DNA of 12,633 bases from an uncultured Clostridia bacterium (GTDB lineage: Bacteria > Bacillota > Clostridia > Christensenellales > Aristaeellaceae), in contig CAMDVP010000064.1 in assembly GCA_945877525.1 (NCBI GenBank), positions 1-12,633 of the forward strand. The letters are read 5' to 3'. The notes under the pieces were generated by a model. It did not search any database, was not told the DNA's origin, and saw only the letters and a list, made by a program, of their open reading frames with translations. The first letter of the stretch is position 1. Every line of letters starts with the position of its first letter. Below are positions 12,593-12,633 of the stretch, piece by piece. Made by a program: the position numbers and the translations under genes.

Positions 12593-12633
12593 TTATCCGA
12601 TGGACTCGAAATCGGCTGCGCCATGCTTGCACA
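12593..12633 (-). CDS. Possible C-terminus of a leftward gene, 5' partial
   Basis: On the minus strand the last bases read CKHGAADFESIG and then TAA (12595-12593). The position, just beyond a terminator and convergent with the DUF4279 gene, fits a real gene end, and the peptide composition is protein-like. Only 12 codons are visible, so the product cannot be named. Confidence 0.3.
   Translation of the reverse strand, partial: CKHGAADFESIG

Noticed and set aside
12235..12624. Minus-strand 129-codon frame at the right edge
   Set aside because: It runs through the strong terminator and opposite the DUF4279 gene; the other minus frame ending at 12593 is a more natural gene end.

Overview
The window reads as chromosomal DNA of a fairly GC-rich (about 60% by eye) Gram-positive Clostridia-type bacterium. 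The supports are strong AGGAGG-type ribosome binding sites, sigma-A-like promoters, a tilS/hprT/ftsH block, a VanW-family wall protein, LysM modules, and a small C-terminal Cys/His motif that I associate with gut Clostridia. An uncultured gut Christensenellales/Oscillospirales-like host is my inference. I see no transposase, phage gene or CRISPR array.

Layout. 3-1397 (+): 3' part of a LacI-type sensor/GGDEF protein, ending at a shared convergent terminator (1419-1456). 1474-2109 (-): triple-LysM protein without a signal peptide. 2211-2351: sigma-A promoter and a hairpin-rich leader. 2352-3809 (+): membrane protein with a Gln/Pro/Gly/Tyr-rich tail, three membrane helices, an NTF2-like region and a possible zinc-binding tail. 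It overlaps by one base (TGATG) with 3809-5716 (+), a single frame joining tRNA-Ile lysidine synthetase to hypoxanthine phosphoribosyltransferase (TilS/HprT); the hprT part keeps its own ribosome binding site and ATG. ftsH (5809-7827, +) follows with its own extended -10 promoter and a TTG start, and overlaps a PHP-domain phosphoesterase (7811-8668). A VanW/G5-like wall protein (8723-10594) ends the rightward cluster. 10595-10968 is a gene-free stretch with two compact three-way-junction folds, a tandem repeat and a palindrome. fba (10969-11898, -) encodes class II fructose-bisphosphate aldolase with promoter and terminator. Divergent from it is a DUF4279-type small protein (12093-12512, +) ending at a strong terminator. 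The last 41 bases may hold the C-terminus of a leftward gene.

How the genes fit together: the central block is the familiar Firmicutes tilS-hprT-ftsH housekeeping neighbourhood (tRNA decoding, purine salvage, membrane proteolysis), flanked here by envelope proteins (2352 gene, VanW gene) that both carry unusual low-complexity cytoplasmic tails. No obviously new defence or mobile system is visible. The points most worth following are the fused TilS/HprT with its retained internal start, the structured intergenic region at 10644-10881, and the uncharacterised membrane protein coupled to tilS.
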